From the NCBI GenBank assembly GCA_004134985.1, contig REGQ01000064.1, forward strand, positions 124,001-188,000: 64,000 bases of DNA, read 5' to 3'. The translations under genes and the position numbers were made by a program. Under the pieces are notes generated by a model, which worked only from the letters and a program-made list of their open reading frames with translations, was not told the origin of the DNA and made no database searches. Source of the DNA: Paenibacillaceae bacterium (GTDB lineage: Bacteria > Bacillota > Bacilli > Paenibacillales > Paenibacillaceae). Each line of letters starts with the position of its first letter. Within the stretch, counting starts at the first letter, position 1. This document shows, piece after piece, positions 28,017-36,861 of this stretch.

Positions 28017-29247
28017 ACTTCCTCATAATGATAGTTGCGTTATGTCCGCCAAACCCGAAGGAGTTGGACATGGCGACTTTCACATCCGCTTTGCGCGGCG
28101 TATTAGGCACGTAGTCCAAATCACATTCCGGATCTTGATTGTCAAGGTTGATCGTCGGGGGAATAATGCCATTTTGCAAAGTCAACCCGACGATAACCGC
28201 TTCCACGCCACCTGCTGCACCGAGCAGATGCCCTGTCATTGACTTCGTGGAGCTGACGGCCAATTTATACGCATGCTCGCCAAATGCTTTCTTCATCCCG
28301 GTCGTTTCCGAAATATCGCCGACCGGTGTTGAAGTGCCATGCGCATTAATATAATCCACTTCTTCGCGCGCAATGCCCGCATCCTCTAACGCGCGCACCA
28401 TGCAGCGAGCTGCACCATCCGGATCAGGATCGGTCATGTGATGAGCATCACCGCTCATCCCGTATCCAATCACCTCGGCATAAATGTGTGCGCCGCGCTT
28501 CTGTGCATGCTCAAGCGATTCAAGAATAAGTACGCCCGAACCTTCCCCCATTACAAAACCATCCCGATCAGTATCGAACGGACGGCTGGCTTTCTCCGGC
28601 TCCTCATTGCGGGTTGACATCGCCCGCAAGGCGCAGAATCCGGCCATGCCTGTCGGTCTGATCGTCGCTTCAGCACCGCCGCATAACATCACATCGGCAT
28701 CACCGCGCTGAATCATTTTGTAAGAATCCCCGATCGAATGCGTCCCTGTTGCACATGCCGTAACTGCCGTACTGTTCGGCCCCTTCGCTCCCGTGGAGAT
28801 CGATACCTGGCCGGAGGCCATATTAGCAATCATCATCGGAATAAAAAATGGACTGACACGACGCGGGCCCTTGTCAAGCAGGATATTATGCTGATCTTCC
28901 CATGTCCCCAAACCGCCAATGCCTGAACCGATCATCACGCCAACACGTTCAGGATCAGCTTGTTCGCCAATACTCAGGTTTGCGTCTTTGAGCGCCGACA
29001 AGCTGGCAGCCACTGCAAACTGTACAAACCGGTCCATCCGGCGCGCTTCTTTCTTGTCAACGCCATGATCCTCAGGTTTGAAGTTTTTAATTTCGGCGGC
29101 AATCCGCGTGGAATAATCAGATACATCAAAAGCCTCAACCAGCGAAACGCCTGATTTTCCTTCCAGCAAATTTCCCCAGAACTTGTCCAGTTCATGACCA
29201 AGCGACGTCATCACGCCCATGCCGGTTACCACAACTCTTTGCTTCAT
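28006..29247 (-). CDS. fabF: 3-oxoacyl-ACP synthase II
   Basis: Elongating condensing enzyme of fatty-acid synthesis. 413 residues with the Cys-His-His triad: [22 protein letters not shown] and [14 protein letters not shown] thiolase-fold start ([17 protein letters not shown]) and AGGTGGG site support the start. It follows acpP with a 175-bp gap in which no gene is seen. Confidence 0.98.
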   Translation of the reverse strand: MKQRVVVTGMGVMTSLGHELDKFWGNLLEGKSGVSLVEAFDVSDYSTRIAAEIKNFKPEDHGVDKKEARRMDRFVQFAVAASLSALKDANLSIGEQADPERVGVMIGSGIGGLGTWEDQHNILLDKGPRRVSPFFIPMMIANMASGQVSISTGAKGPNSTAVTACATGTHSIGDSYKMIQRGDADVMLCGGAEATIRPTGMAGFCALRAMSTRNEEPEKASRPFDTDRDGFVMGEGSGVLILESLEHAQKRGAHIYAEVIGYGMSGDAHHMTDPDPDGAARCMVRALEDAGIAREEVDYINAHGTSTPVGDISETTGMKKAFGEHAYKLAVSSTKSMTGHLLGAAGGVEAVIVGLTLQNGIIPPTINLDNQDPECDLDYVPNTPRKADVKVAMSNSFGFGGHNATIIMRKYEA

Positions 29248-29422
29248 AAGAACCCACCTCTATGAACAGCAGAATAACATTACACTCGGACTGATTTGCT
29301 GCTGACTTTTCTATTTTGAGAGCTTATGCTCTATTGTTATCCATATTAAATTAAATCGGTGCTTACCAGGACTCGAGAATGGAGAAGCCCCGTCGGTAAA
29401 CGGGACTGTGTTAATAAAATTC

Positions 29423-29656
29423 TTACGTATGAGATTGTATGTAATTGACTACTTCTCCCACAGTGGTAATGTTCTCTGCGTCTTCATCAGAGATCTCCAA
29501 GTCGAACTCGTCTTCCAGTTCCATGACCAATTCAACGACATCGAGAGAGTCAGCGCCAAGGTCATCTTTAAAAGACGCTTCCAGTGATACTTCTGCTTCT
29601 TCAACGCCAAGGCGGTCAACGACGATGCGTTTCACGCGATCAAATACGTCGGACAT
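29423..29656 (-). CDS. acpP: Acyl carrier protein
   Basis: 77 residues, strongly acidic, with the phosphopantetheine serine (Ser37) in [16 protein letters not shown] at 29656 follows AGAAGGAGG; a GTG three codons upstream is possible. It carries growing acyl chains for FabD, FabG, FabF and PlsX encoded around it. Confidence 0.98.
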   Translation of the reverse strand: MSDVFDRVKRIVVDRLGVEEAEVSLEASFKDDLGADSLDVVELVMELEDEFDLEISDEDAENITTVGEVVNYIQSHT

Positions 29657-29774
29657 CCGGTTCACCTCCTTCTGGTATTATACGAGAATTGCGGACAAAA
29701 TGCCATATCCCCTTTAAAAAGTGCGCTCAGCCCGCTCCAGGCAAGGCTTTTGCGATTTTTACCCGCTTTTTCGA

Positions 29775-30530
29775 TTATGAGCCCATATACATGCCGCCGT
29801 CAACATGGACGGTCTGGCCTGTCATGTATGACCCTGCATCGGAAGCCAGAAAACGGACGATCGATGCAATATCCTCCGGCGAGCCTAGTCTTGCAAGCGG
29901 AATTTGCGTCGCCAGCTGCTGTTTGGTCTCTTCCGGCAATTGATCGGTCATATCGGTCGTAATAAAGCCTGGCGCCACGCAGTTTACTGTGATGCCCCGT
30001 GAGGAAAGCTCACGAGCTGAGGCTTTGGTAAGACCGACGACCCCTGCTTTGGCAGCTACATAATTCGCCTGTCCGGGATTGCCGATGGAACCAACAACGG
30101 AAGAAATATTAATAATTCTTCCGGAGCGCTGCTTCATCATCGGGCGTGTAACGGCCTTAATGCCGTTAAACACTCCTTTAAGGTTCGTTTCAATTACTTG
30201 ATCAAACTCGTCTTCCTTCATGCGCATGATTAAATTGTCCCTGGTGATGCCTGCGTTATTCACCAGAATATCAATCTTGCCGAACGTGTCTACGACTTGT
30301 TTGACCATACTGTCAAACTCATCGACACGGCCCACATTCGCCTTGATCGTGAGTGTCCTGCGTCCAAGCGCTTCGATTGCCGCCGCTGTCTCTGCCGCTG
30401 CAGCCTCGCTGCCTGAATAGTTGACGGCGACATCGGAGCCCGCTTCCGCCAGCGCAATCGCGATCGCACGTCCGATTCCTCGTGAAGCCCCGGTAACCAG
30501 GGCGGTTTTGCCTGATAGGCCAGCAAACAT
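29775..30530 (-). CDS. fabG: 3-oxoacyl-ACP reductase
   Basis: SDR enzyme that reduces beta-ketoacyl-ACP with NADPH. 251 residues: [12 protein letters not shown] cofactor loop, NNAGITRDN, catalytic Ser of NISSVVGS and YVAAK, ending in [13 protein letters not shown] follows AGGAGGG. A perfect 21-base hairpin lies immediately upstream of the ribosome-binding site. Confidence 0.98.
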   Translation of the reverse strand: MFAGLSGKTALVTGASRGIGRAIAIALAEAGSDVAVNYSGSEAAAAETAAAIEALGRRTLTIKANVGRVDEFDSMVKQVVDTFGKIDILVNNAGITRDNLIMRMKEDEFDQVIETNLKGVFNGIKAVTRPMMKQRSGRIINISSVVGSIGNPGQANYVAAKAGVVGLTKASARELSSRGITVNCVAPGFITTDMTDQLPEETKQQLATQIPLARLGSPEDIASIVRFLASDAGSYMTGQTVHVDGGMYMGS

Positions 30531-30547
30531 ATAGATTCCCTCCTAAC

Positions 30548-30568
30548 AAGTTTTGCGCAGCAAAACTT
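30548..30568. repeat. Perfect hairpin just upstream of fabG ribosome-binding site
   Basis: AAGTTTTGC-GCA-GCAAAACTT has exact 9-base arms. On the minus strand it ends only a few bases before TTAGGAGGG. It may stabilise the fabG 5' end or be a member of a dispersed palindromic repeat family. Confidence 0.6.
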
Positions 30569-30823
30569 GACTTTGTAAGCATAGGCTCAGTTTTGCGTAG
30601 CGTCTTCACCGCCTCCTGGATGGAGAAGCGAGCGTTTCGCACAGAAAGGCCAGCCAATTTATGGCAGCAGCCATATAATATCTTGGATTTGAAGCAAAAC
30701 TTGCCTTTCTTAAGCACTCGTTTGTTCCAGATAACCTCTCGGCGGAGGTTATCGCCCGGTAGCGGCATCGTAAACGCCAGATGGCGGCAGTGCCACGCCC
30801 TGCACGCCTTGCAATAACGTTTC

Positions 30824-31003
30824 GCGGACAGACGATCCCTTATTTTGCAAAAAAGGCGCATTTGGGGCCACTGAGCGGACAGACGTTCCGCTATTCCCCC
30901 AAAATCCCTAGAAAACAAGGGTATTCGACGCATATAACGGAACTGCTGTCCGCCAAAACGCTAAAAACCGTTGTTTCAGCCAAATAGCGGATTCTCTGTC
31001 CGC
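30824..31003. repeat. Four copies of a GCGGACAGA-type repeat between fabD and fabG
   Basis: Units of the form GCGGACAGANGNTCCGCTA occur at about 30824 and 30874 on the plus strand and, inverted, at about 30936-30957 and 30981-31003. They fill the 508-bp gap 30531-31038 together with the hairpin above. Open frames here read only through the repeats and are not believable genes. Confidence 0.6.
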
Positions 31004-31038
31004 TTAATTGCCTGTGCAGCGCTAGCTTCGTGTCGTTT

Positions 31039-31965
31039 TTAAAGTTCCAACGCCTCAATTGCCGCCAAGCTGTTGACCGACTTTACAGCGACGCTTCGGT
31101 CAATTTTCTTGATCAGTCCGGCAAGCACCGTTCCTGAACCGATTTCAACGAATGTGTCGACACCTTGGGCAATCATGTAGGCAACGCTGTCCTCCCAGAG
31201 TACGGGAGAAACAACCTGCTGAGTCAACAGCTTGCGGATTGCAGCTGCTTCGCTCACCGGAGCGGCGGTCACATTGGCGACAACCGGTACCGATGCATCG
31301 CCCAGTTCCACCGCGTCCAGCACTTCCGCCAACCGATCGGCTGCCGGCTGCATCAGCGAGGAGTGGAACGGTCCGCTCACTTCAAGCGGAATAACCCGCT
31401 TCGCCCCCGCTTCCTTGCCCCGCTCGACTACAGCGGCAACGCCGGCTGCAGTTCCGGACACAACAATCTGTCCCGGGCAGTTGACGTTTGCAAGCTCCAC
31501 GCGGCTGCCAGCTGCGCTGACATCTTCGCACAGCCGGGACAGCGTATCGCGCTCAGCGCCCAGTACGGCCGCCATCGCACCCTGCCCGCTCGGCACGGCT
31601 TGCTCCATAAACTCTCCACGCGAGCGAACTGTACGCACTGCATCCTCAAAGCTTAGCACCTCTGCCGCTACTAGCGCACTGTATTCGCCCAGACTGTGGC
31701 CAGCCACATAATCCGGCTTCAGCCCTTTGCTTTTCAGCGCCTCCAACAGTGCGATGCTGACCGCAAGCAGCGCAGGCTGCGTATTGGCCGTCTGCTTCAG
31801 TTTATCGTCAGGCCCTTCAAAAATAATCTCGCTCAGCTTAAAGCCGAGCGCCTCATCCGCCCGATCAATAATCGCCTTCGATGCTGCCAAGCCGTCATAG
31901 GCATCTTTTCCCATACCAACCGCTTGCGCGCCTTGTCCGGGAAATACAAACGCGATTTTACCCAT
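31039..31965 (-). CDS. fabD: Malonyl-CoA:ACP transacylase
   Basis: Transfers malonyl groups to ACP. 308 residues with FPGQGAQAVGMGKD, the nucleophile in GHSLGEYSALVAA, and GPFHSSLM with the catalytic His. It follows fabH by 18 bp. A 508-bp repeat-rich gap separates it from fabG, unlike the tight operon in Bacillus. Confidence 0.98.
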   Translation of the reverse strand: MGKIAFVFPGQGAQAVGMGKDAYDGLAASKAIIDRADEALGFKLSEIIFEGPDDKLKQTANTQPALLAVSIALLEALKSKGLKPDYVAGHSLGEYSALVAAEVLSFEDAVRTVRSRGEFMEQAVPSGQGAMAAVLGAERDTLSRLCEDVSAAGSRVELANVNCPGQIVVSGTAAGVAAVVERGKEAGAKRVIPLEVSGPFHSSLMQPAADRLAEVLDAVELGDASVPVVANVTAAPVSEAAAIRKLLTQQVVSPVLWEDSVAYMIAQGVDTFVEIGSGTVLAGLIKKIDRSVAVKSVNSLAAIEALEL

Positions 31966-31983
31966 CGTTTATCCCTCCCGTAA

Positions 31984-32970
31984 TTACCATATTAAGACAG
32001 AAGATCCCCAAGTGAGTCCGCCCCCAAAACCGACGAACACGATCTTGTCGCCTTCCTTGATGCGGTTTTGCTCGACAGCCTCAGCCAGTGCAATCGGGAT
32101 AGATGCTGCCGAGACGTTACCATACTTGTTCAAATTGATCATGCACTTGTCCTCTGGCAGATTCAGTCGGTTAAGCGCCGATTGAATAATGCGGATATTC
32201 GCCTGGTGGGGAATAAGCAGATCGATATCGCTCTTCTCCAGGTCCGCTTTCTTGAGTGCTTCCTCAGCCGCGCTGCCCATGATCCGAACCGCGAACTTGA
32301 ACACTTCGCTGCCCGCCATATAGATATAATGACTGCGATCTCCCAGACTGGCCTCCGAGGACGGTATGCGCGAACCGCCGCCGCTCACTTTGAGCAGCTC
32401 ACCGCCTGCACCGTCAGCCCCCAGCTCAAAGGAACGGAATCCGCGGCCCTCAGGAACGCGGCCCAACACGACCGCCCCTGCCCCGTCGCCAAACAAAATA
32501 CAAGTGTTGCGGTCGGTGTAATCCGTAATTCGCGACAAGCATTCCGCGCCTACAACAAGCACATGCTTGTACATGCCGGAAGCAATCAGGCTGCTTGCAT
32601 TTGCCAATCCATATATAAAGCCCGAGCATGCCGCTGACAAATCAAAAGCCGCCGCCTTGCGCGCGCCAAGCCGGTCTTGAAGCAAACAGGCGGTTGATGG
32701 AAAGAACATATCCGGCGTAATCGTAGCAACAATAATAAGATCCAAATCTTCCGCCTCAATGCCTGCCGACTGCAGCGCTTGCTTGGACGCCTCATAGGCG
32801 AGATCCGAAGTCGCTTGCTCCGGCGCAGCAATCCGGCGCTCGCGGATGCCTGTTCTGGTGACGATCCATTCGTCGTTTGTTTCCACCATCTGCTCCAATT
32901 CCAGATTGGTCAGAATACGCTCGGGAACATATTTCCCCGTACCGATAATTCCAACTGGATGCAAATTCAT
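31984..32970 (-). CDS. fabH: 3-oxoacyl-ACP synthase III
   Basis: Starts fatty-acid chains from acyl-CoA and malonyl-ACP. 328 residues with Cys of AACSGFIYGL, His of IPHQANIRI and Asn of NKYGNVSAASIP. It lies between plsX and fabD, where Bacillus subtilis has no fabH. Confidence 0.98.
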   Translation of the reverse strand: MNLHPVGIIGTGKYVPERILTNLELEQMVETNDEWIVTRTGIRERRIAAPEQATSDLAYEASKQALQSAGIEAEDLDLIIVATITPDMFFPSTACLLQDRLGARKAAAFDLSAACSGFIYGLANASSLIASGMYKHVLVVGAECLSRITDYTDRNTCILFGDGAGAVVLGRVPEGRGFRSFELGADGAGGELLKVSGGGSRIPSSEASLGDRSHYIYMAGSEVFKFAVRIMGSAAEEALKKADLEKSDIDLLIPHQANIRIIQSALNRLNLPEDKCMINLNKYGNVSAASIPIALAEAVEQNRIKEGDKIVFVGFGGGLTWGSSVLIW

Positions 32971-32980
32971 AAGGTCACTC

Positions 32981-33970
32981 TCATTTCCCGCTTATTTCGG
33001 ATGCAATGGATTCGATAAGACTGCTTTGCAGCGCGATTCGGGTTTGCCTGACCCCGTTTTTAACCGCCAGCGCATCGGAGGAGCCATGGCTCTTCATCAC
33101 CAGTCCGCTCACGCCAAGCAGCGGGGCGCCCCCGTGCTCCTTATAATCCATCGTCTTCTTGAGTCCACGCAGCCCCGGCATCATAATTGCCGCCGCCAGC
33201 TTGGTGCGCCAATTTCGCTTAAACTCTTCCTTCAGCACGCCAAAAATAGTATTTGCCGTGCCTTCCATCGCTTTCAACATAATATTGCCGGCAAAGCCGT
33301 CGCAGACAAGCACGTCACAGTCCCGTCTGAATACGGCGCTAGCTTCGATGTTGCCAATAAAGTTTACACTTGAAGCCTCGAGCAGCTCATAAGCCGCTTT
33401 TGTCAACTCGTTGCCCTTCTTCGCTTCCGTGCCGACATTCAGCAAGCCAACCCGGGGATTCTTCATGCCATGAACCTTCTGGCGATACAAACTGCCCATT
33501 AATGCATATTGGAGCAAATGCTCCGGTTTTGCATCCATGTTGGCTCCCAGATCAAGCGCAAGCACGCCAACATTGTCCATCGTCGGTACCATCGGGGCAA
33601 GCGCCGGACGCTCAATGCCGGCCAGCCGTCCTACGACCAGCAGTCCGGTTGCCATCAGCGCGCCCGTATTGCCGGCTGAGATCATCGCTGCTACTTCGCC
33701 GTCACGTACCATGCGACCGGCTACAGCCATCGATGAGTCTTTTTTTCGACGAATCGCTCTGACTGGCTCCTCGTCCGGCTCCACAACTTCAGAGGCATGG
33801 CACACTTCCACATTGCCTGGCAAACTTGAGCCAAGCAGCGGCTCGATACGCGCGCGGTCCCCGATCAGCACAATATGAACATCCGGCCACTCAGCCGCCG
33901 CTTGCAGCGCTCCTTGCACAATAGCATCCGGAGCATTGTCCCCGCCCATCGCATCAATCGCGATCCGCAT
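32981..33970 (-). CDS. plsX: Phosphate acyltransferase PlsX
   Basis: Converts acyl-ACP to acyl-phosphate for phospholipid synthesis. 329 residues starting MRIAIDAMGGDNAP, with SAGNTGALMATG, DLGANMDAKPEHL and VCDGFAGNIMLK. ATG at 33970 follows GGAGGAAG and lies inside the fapR 3' end (17-bp overlap). Confidence 0.97.
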   Translation of the reverse strand: MRIAIDAMGGDNAPDAIVQGALQAAAEWPDVHIVLIGDRARIEPLLGSSLPGNVEVCHASEVVEPDEEPVRAIRRKKDSSMAVAGRMVRDGEVAAMISAGNTGALMATGLLVVGRLAGIERPALAPMVPTMDNVGVLALDLGANMDAKPEHLLQYALMGSLYRQKVHGMKNPRVGLLNVGTEAKKGNELTKAAYELLEASSVNFIGNIEASAVFRRDCDVLVCDGFAGNIMLKAMEGTANTIFGVLKEEFKRNWRTKLAAAIMMPGLRGLKKTMDYKEHGGAPLLGVSGLVMKSHGSSDALAVKNGVRQTRIALQSSLIESIASEISGK

Positions 33971-34559
33971 GCTCACTTCCTCCTTCAACAATTGACTCTC
34001 CTGCGGATCGGTAAATTACAAAGTTTCCTTGAAACACCATTTCCTCAGCCACATAAGTAAAGACTTCCACTTTCGCCTTGCTATGTCCGCCGGAAATCGA
34101 CCTCACATACGCCTTGGCAATACACTTCTCGCCAAGTTTAACGGAACGGACGAACCGGATATCCGCCGAAGCCGTGAGGGCGATCTCATCATTGATGACC
34201 GCTACCGCAAGCGAGTTGGCCTGCGCGAACACATGATGTCCCCGGGCAATTCCCGTCCTCGAGAACACATGTTCCTCTCGAATGTCAAAGATCGAAATGC
34301 CGCTCTTGTCGAGCTGCAAATCGATAATGTCGCCGATCACTTCATGCAATGGCAGTGATTTTACCGAATCATAGGAAAGCTCGGCCATCAATTTGACGCG
34401 TTCGCGCAATTCCGGGATGCCAAGTTCCATCCGGTCCAGCCGAATCGTCTGAATGCTTACTTTAAGCAGCCGGTTTAACTCACGGTCTGTCGTAAACGGA
34501 TTCTCTTCAATCAATTTGGCCAGTTGCTGCTGCCTTTGCCGCTTGGGCAGACGTTCGAT
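33954..34559 (-). CDS. fapR: Fatty-acid/phospholipid regulator FapR
   Basis: Repressor released by malonyl-CoA. 201 residues: N-terminal HTH (NRLLKVSIQTIRLDRMELGIPELRER in two parts) and a hot-dog effector domain (HVFSRTGIARGHHVFAQANSLAVAV). The start is unusual. The reading frame is open to a GTG at 34607, but that codon lies in the operator next to the transcription start. GTG codons at 34571/34568 lack a ribosome-binding site. An ATC at 34559 has AAAGGTGG eight bases upstream, and from there the protein (xERLPKRQRQQQL) aligns with Bacillus FapR with one extra residue. I use this ATC. It heads the fab cluster. Confidence 0.9.
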   Translation of the reverse strand: MERLPKRQRQQQLAKLIEENPFTTDRELNRLLKVSIQTIRLDRMELGIPELRERVKLMAELSYDSVKSLPLHEVIGDIIDLQLDKSGISIFDIREEHVFSRTGIARGHHVFAQANSLAVAVINDEIALTASADIRFVRSVKLGEKCIAKAYVRSISGGHSKAKVEVFTYVAEEMVFQGNFVIYRSAGESIVEGGSEHADRD

Positions 34560-34600
34560 GGTCCGCACCACCTTTATACGAGTAATATTGATGTTAGATA

Positions 34601-34617
34601 TTATCACCAGGTACTAA
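34601..34617 (-). promoter_or_regulatory. FapR operator
   Basis: TTAGTACCTGGTGATAA on the minus strand keeps the left half-site and spacer of the FapR box and differs from a symmetric TTAGTACCTGGTACTAA by two bases. It covers the expected transcription start, which fits autorepression. Confidence 0.75.
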
Positions 34618-34621
34618 TACA

Positions 34622-34650
34622 AGTATAAAGAAAAATAGCCCAGGAATCAA
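34622..34650 (-). promoter_or_regulatory. Sigma-A promoter of fapR-plsX-fab
   Basis: TTGATT (34650-34645), 17-bp spacer, TATACT (34627-34622) on the minus strand, immediately upstream of the FapR operator. Confidence 0.75.
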
Positions 34651-34691
34651 CGGGTGCCTGATTGAATCGCTTCATATTTGAATGTCAGGGC

Positions 34692-34728
34692 AAAAAAATA
34701 GCACCTCACCATGGATGAAGTACTACTT
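34692..34728 (-). terminator. Terminator of yceD-rpmF
   Basis: Minus strand arms around an ATGG loop pair over 12 bases (several G-U) and end in TTTTTTT. It separates rpmF from the fapR promoter. Confidence 0.8.
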
Positions 34729-34738
34729 GAAAACTTGC

Positions 34739-34912
34739 CTATTGCTTGATGATCTCTCTTGATTTATAGGTTCCACACACTTTGCAAACGCGATGAGACA
34801 ATTTCAACTCTCCGCACTGCTCGCATTTCACCATGCCCGGCACTGACAATTTAAAGTGCGTACGCCGTTTGTCACGACGGGTTTTGGACGTTCTTCTTTG
34901 TGGTACTGCCAT
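34739..34912 (-). CDS. rpmF: 50S ribosomal protein L32
   Basis: 57 residues: [17 protein letters not shown], then two zinc-type pairs CEQC and CKVC. ATG at 34912 follows GAAGGAGGTGG. It is 38 bp after yceD, the conserved pair. Confidence 0.98.
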   Translation of the reverse strand: MAVPQRRTSKTRRDKRRTHFKLSVPGMVKCEQCGELKLSHRVCKVCGTYKSREIIKQ

Positions 34913-34950
34913 GTTTCCCACCTCCTTCACAAAAAAACACAGGGCAGCGG

Positions 34951-35457
34951 TCAGGACTTGAACAAATCCTTAAGCGCCGCAAATCGCGGATCGATCACTT
35001 CACGCGAACAATCGCACTGGCTTTCATTTAAATTCACGCCGCACTTCGGACACAGGCCGCGACATTGCTCGCTGCACAGTGGCACAAAGGGCACATACAA
35101 GAGCAGTGACTCCTCTACGTACGGCTGTAAATTGATCTTGTCTTCCTTTGACATTATGATATCATCCGCCTCGTCCTCATCGCCGTCGCTCACGCCTTGT
35201 TTAAACCGTTCAAAGAACGGAATATCAAGATGAGCATGCGCAGGTTCGAGACAACGGGAACAAGCCAGTTCCAAATCAACATGCAGTTTTCCTTCCACCC
35301 GTACAACATCAGCTTCGGCTTGCGCCTCCAGCTCCACGACAAGCGGGCTTGCTTTCTGCACATCTTTGTTTCCCTCTAGAAGCTTGTCAACCTCCACCGT
35401 TGCATGCAACGGCAGCTTGGTTCCTTTTGATATCAACTCTTGCATTCGCAACAACAT
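34951..35457 (-). CDS. yceD: YceD (DUF177) 23S rRNA accumulation protein
   Basis: 168 residues with the DUF177 fold and cysteine clusters CSRC and [13 protein letters not shown]...CDC that may bind zinc. In plants and E. coli the family is needed for 23S rRNA accumulation. I start at ATG 35457 ([12 protein letters not shown]), which has GGAGTG 8 bases upstream and a promoter 28 bp away. The frame is open much further upstream, but that part is the antisense of tmcAL. Confidence 0.9.
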   Translation of the reverse strand: MLLRMQELISKGTKLPLHATVEVDKLLEGNKDVQKASPLVVELEAQAEADVVRVEGKLHVDLELACSRCLEPAHAHLDIPFFERFKQGVSDGDEDEADDIIMSKEDKINLQPYVEESLLLYVPFVPLCSEQCRGLCPKCGVNLNESQCDCSREVIDPRFAALKDLFKS

Positions 35458-35484
35458 ACAAATCACTCCAAACAAACAAAGTTT

Positions 35485-35514
35485 ATTATATCGATTCCGG
35501 CAGCATCTTGTCAA
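35485..35514 (-). promoter_or_regulatory. Sigma-A promoter of yceD-rpmF
   Basis: TTGACA (35514-35509), 18-bp spacer and TATAAT (35490-35485): perfect boxes on the minus strand in the divergent gap with tmcAL. Confidence 0.8.
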
Positions 35515-35616
35515 CAATTTAAGCAGGTTATCCGACGATTCTTTTGAATTCATAGGCGCTGCGCGCTGGCGCATGGTATAGTTAGTAATAATTCTATCGT
35601 TTTCGGAGGCCCATTT

Positions 35617-36861
35617 ATGCGTACCGTAGGTCTTATCGTTGAGTATAACCCGTTTCACAACGGACATGCTTATCATTTGCAGCAATCTGTCAAAATAACA
35701 GAGGCAGACGCCGTTGTCGCCGTGATGAGCGGCTCTTTCCTGCAGCGGGGAGAACCGGCTCTGCTCGACAAGTGGACCCGTGCCGAAATGGCGCTGCACG
35801 GCGGATGCGACCTTGTCATCGAGCTGCCTACCGCCTATGCCACACAACCTGCCGAATGGTTCGCTTTCGGCGCTGTTTCGCTGCTTAAGGCGACCGGTGT
35901 GGTGGACAGCATGTGCTTCGGCAGTGAGAGCGGCAGCATTGCCAGCCTGTCTGCCCTCGCAGCTGTGCTTGCCGAGGAGCCTGAGCGATTTCAGGAGCTG
36001 CTGCGCGCCAGCCTGCGCAGCGGCAGCAGCTACCCTGCCGCATACAGCAGCGCGGTGCAGCTCTATATGACCGAGCTTGGAGAGCATGAAGCGGCGAGCT
36101 ATCCGCTTGCCCAGCCGAACAATACGCTTGCCCTGCACTATCTGATTGCGCTCCGGAGATTGAACAGCCGCATCCGTCCCTATACCATTGTGCGGCAGAA
36201 GGCCGGCTACAGTCAGCAGGACGTTGCCGATGAGCATATTGCCAGCGCGACCGCGCTGCGGCGCATGCTCAGCCTTGGCCAAACCCTGGAGGAACTGGCC
36301 CCCTTCGTGCCGGCCACCACCCTGCATTTATTGCAACGCGAAGGGCTGGGACAGCGGCCGCCGACCACTTGGGAGACGTTCATGCCCAAGCTGCTCCACC
36401 AGCTGCTCTCTCATTCCCCGACGCAGCTCGCCGAGTTTCATGAAATAAGCGAAGGACTGGAGCACAGGCTGGCACAGGCGGTTCCGCGACTGGAATCGTT
36501 GCGTTTCGAAGCGCTCATGCAAGCTTTGAAAACACGACGGTATACACGCACCAAGCTGCAGCGCGCTCTGCTTGCCCTGCTGCTGAACCACCGCAAGGAC
36601 GAGCTGCATCCCGATCGGCTGCAGAGCGGCATTGACTACATTCGCGTCCTTGGTTTTACCGACAAGGGACGCCAGCTGCTCAAAAAAATGAAAACAACAG
36701 CGCGTCTGCCTGTACTGCACAGTGCGGCTCAGCCGCCGCGCGGGCTGCGCTATCTTGAGCTGGATGTCAGGGCATCGGCCGTCTATGCGCTGGCCGCAGC
36801 GCCAGACACGCCTGCCGCAGGGCTGCTGCGGGACTACTATGAACGGCCGATTATCATTTAA
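35617..36861 (+). CDS. tmcAL: tRNA(Met) cytidine acetate ligase TmcAL (YlbM)
   Basis: Makes N4-acetylcytidine at the wobble position of elongator tRNA-Met from acetate and ATP. 414 residues with the nucleotidyltransferase start VGLIVEYNPFHNGHAYHL (HxGH-type motif), AVMSGSFLQRGEPALLDKW and KAGYSQQD. ATG follows CGGAGG. Divergent from yceD; an extended -10 TGGTATAGT lies about 45 bp upstream. Its stop overlaps the convergent protease gene by 4 bp. Confidence 0.95.
   Translation: MRTVGLIVEYNPFHNGHAYHLQQSVKITEADAVVAVMSGSFLQRGEPALLDKWTRAEMALHGGCDLVIELPTAYATQPAEWFAFGAVSLLKATGVVDSMCFGSESGSIASLSALAAVLAEEPERFQELLRASLRSGSSYPAAYSSAVQLYMTELGEHEAASYPLAQPNNTLALHYLIALRRLNSRIRPYTIVRQKAGYSQQDVADEHIASATALRRMLSLGQTLEELAPFVPATTLHLLQREGLGQRPPTTWETFMPKLLHQLLSHSPTQLAEFHEISEGLEHRLAQAVPRLESLRFEALMQALKTRRYTRTKLQRALLALLLNHRKDELHPDRLQSGIDYIRVLGFTDKGRQLLKKMKTTARLPVLHSAAQPPRGLRYLELDVRASAVYALAAAPDTPAAGLLRDYYERPIII

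Noticed and set aside
30319-30933. Minus-strand open frame of 204 codons between fabD and fabG
   Set aside because: It covers the intergenic repeats and enters fabG in the wrong frame; typical of repeat translation.
34560-34607. fapR start at GTG 34607
   Set aside because: That codon overlaps the FapR operator at the transcription start and has no ribosome-binding site.
35458-36327. N-terminal extension of yceD by 290 codons
   Set aside because: The extension is antisense to tmcAL. The ATG at 35457 has a ribosome-binding site and a perfect promoter just upstream.
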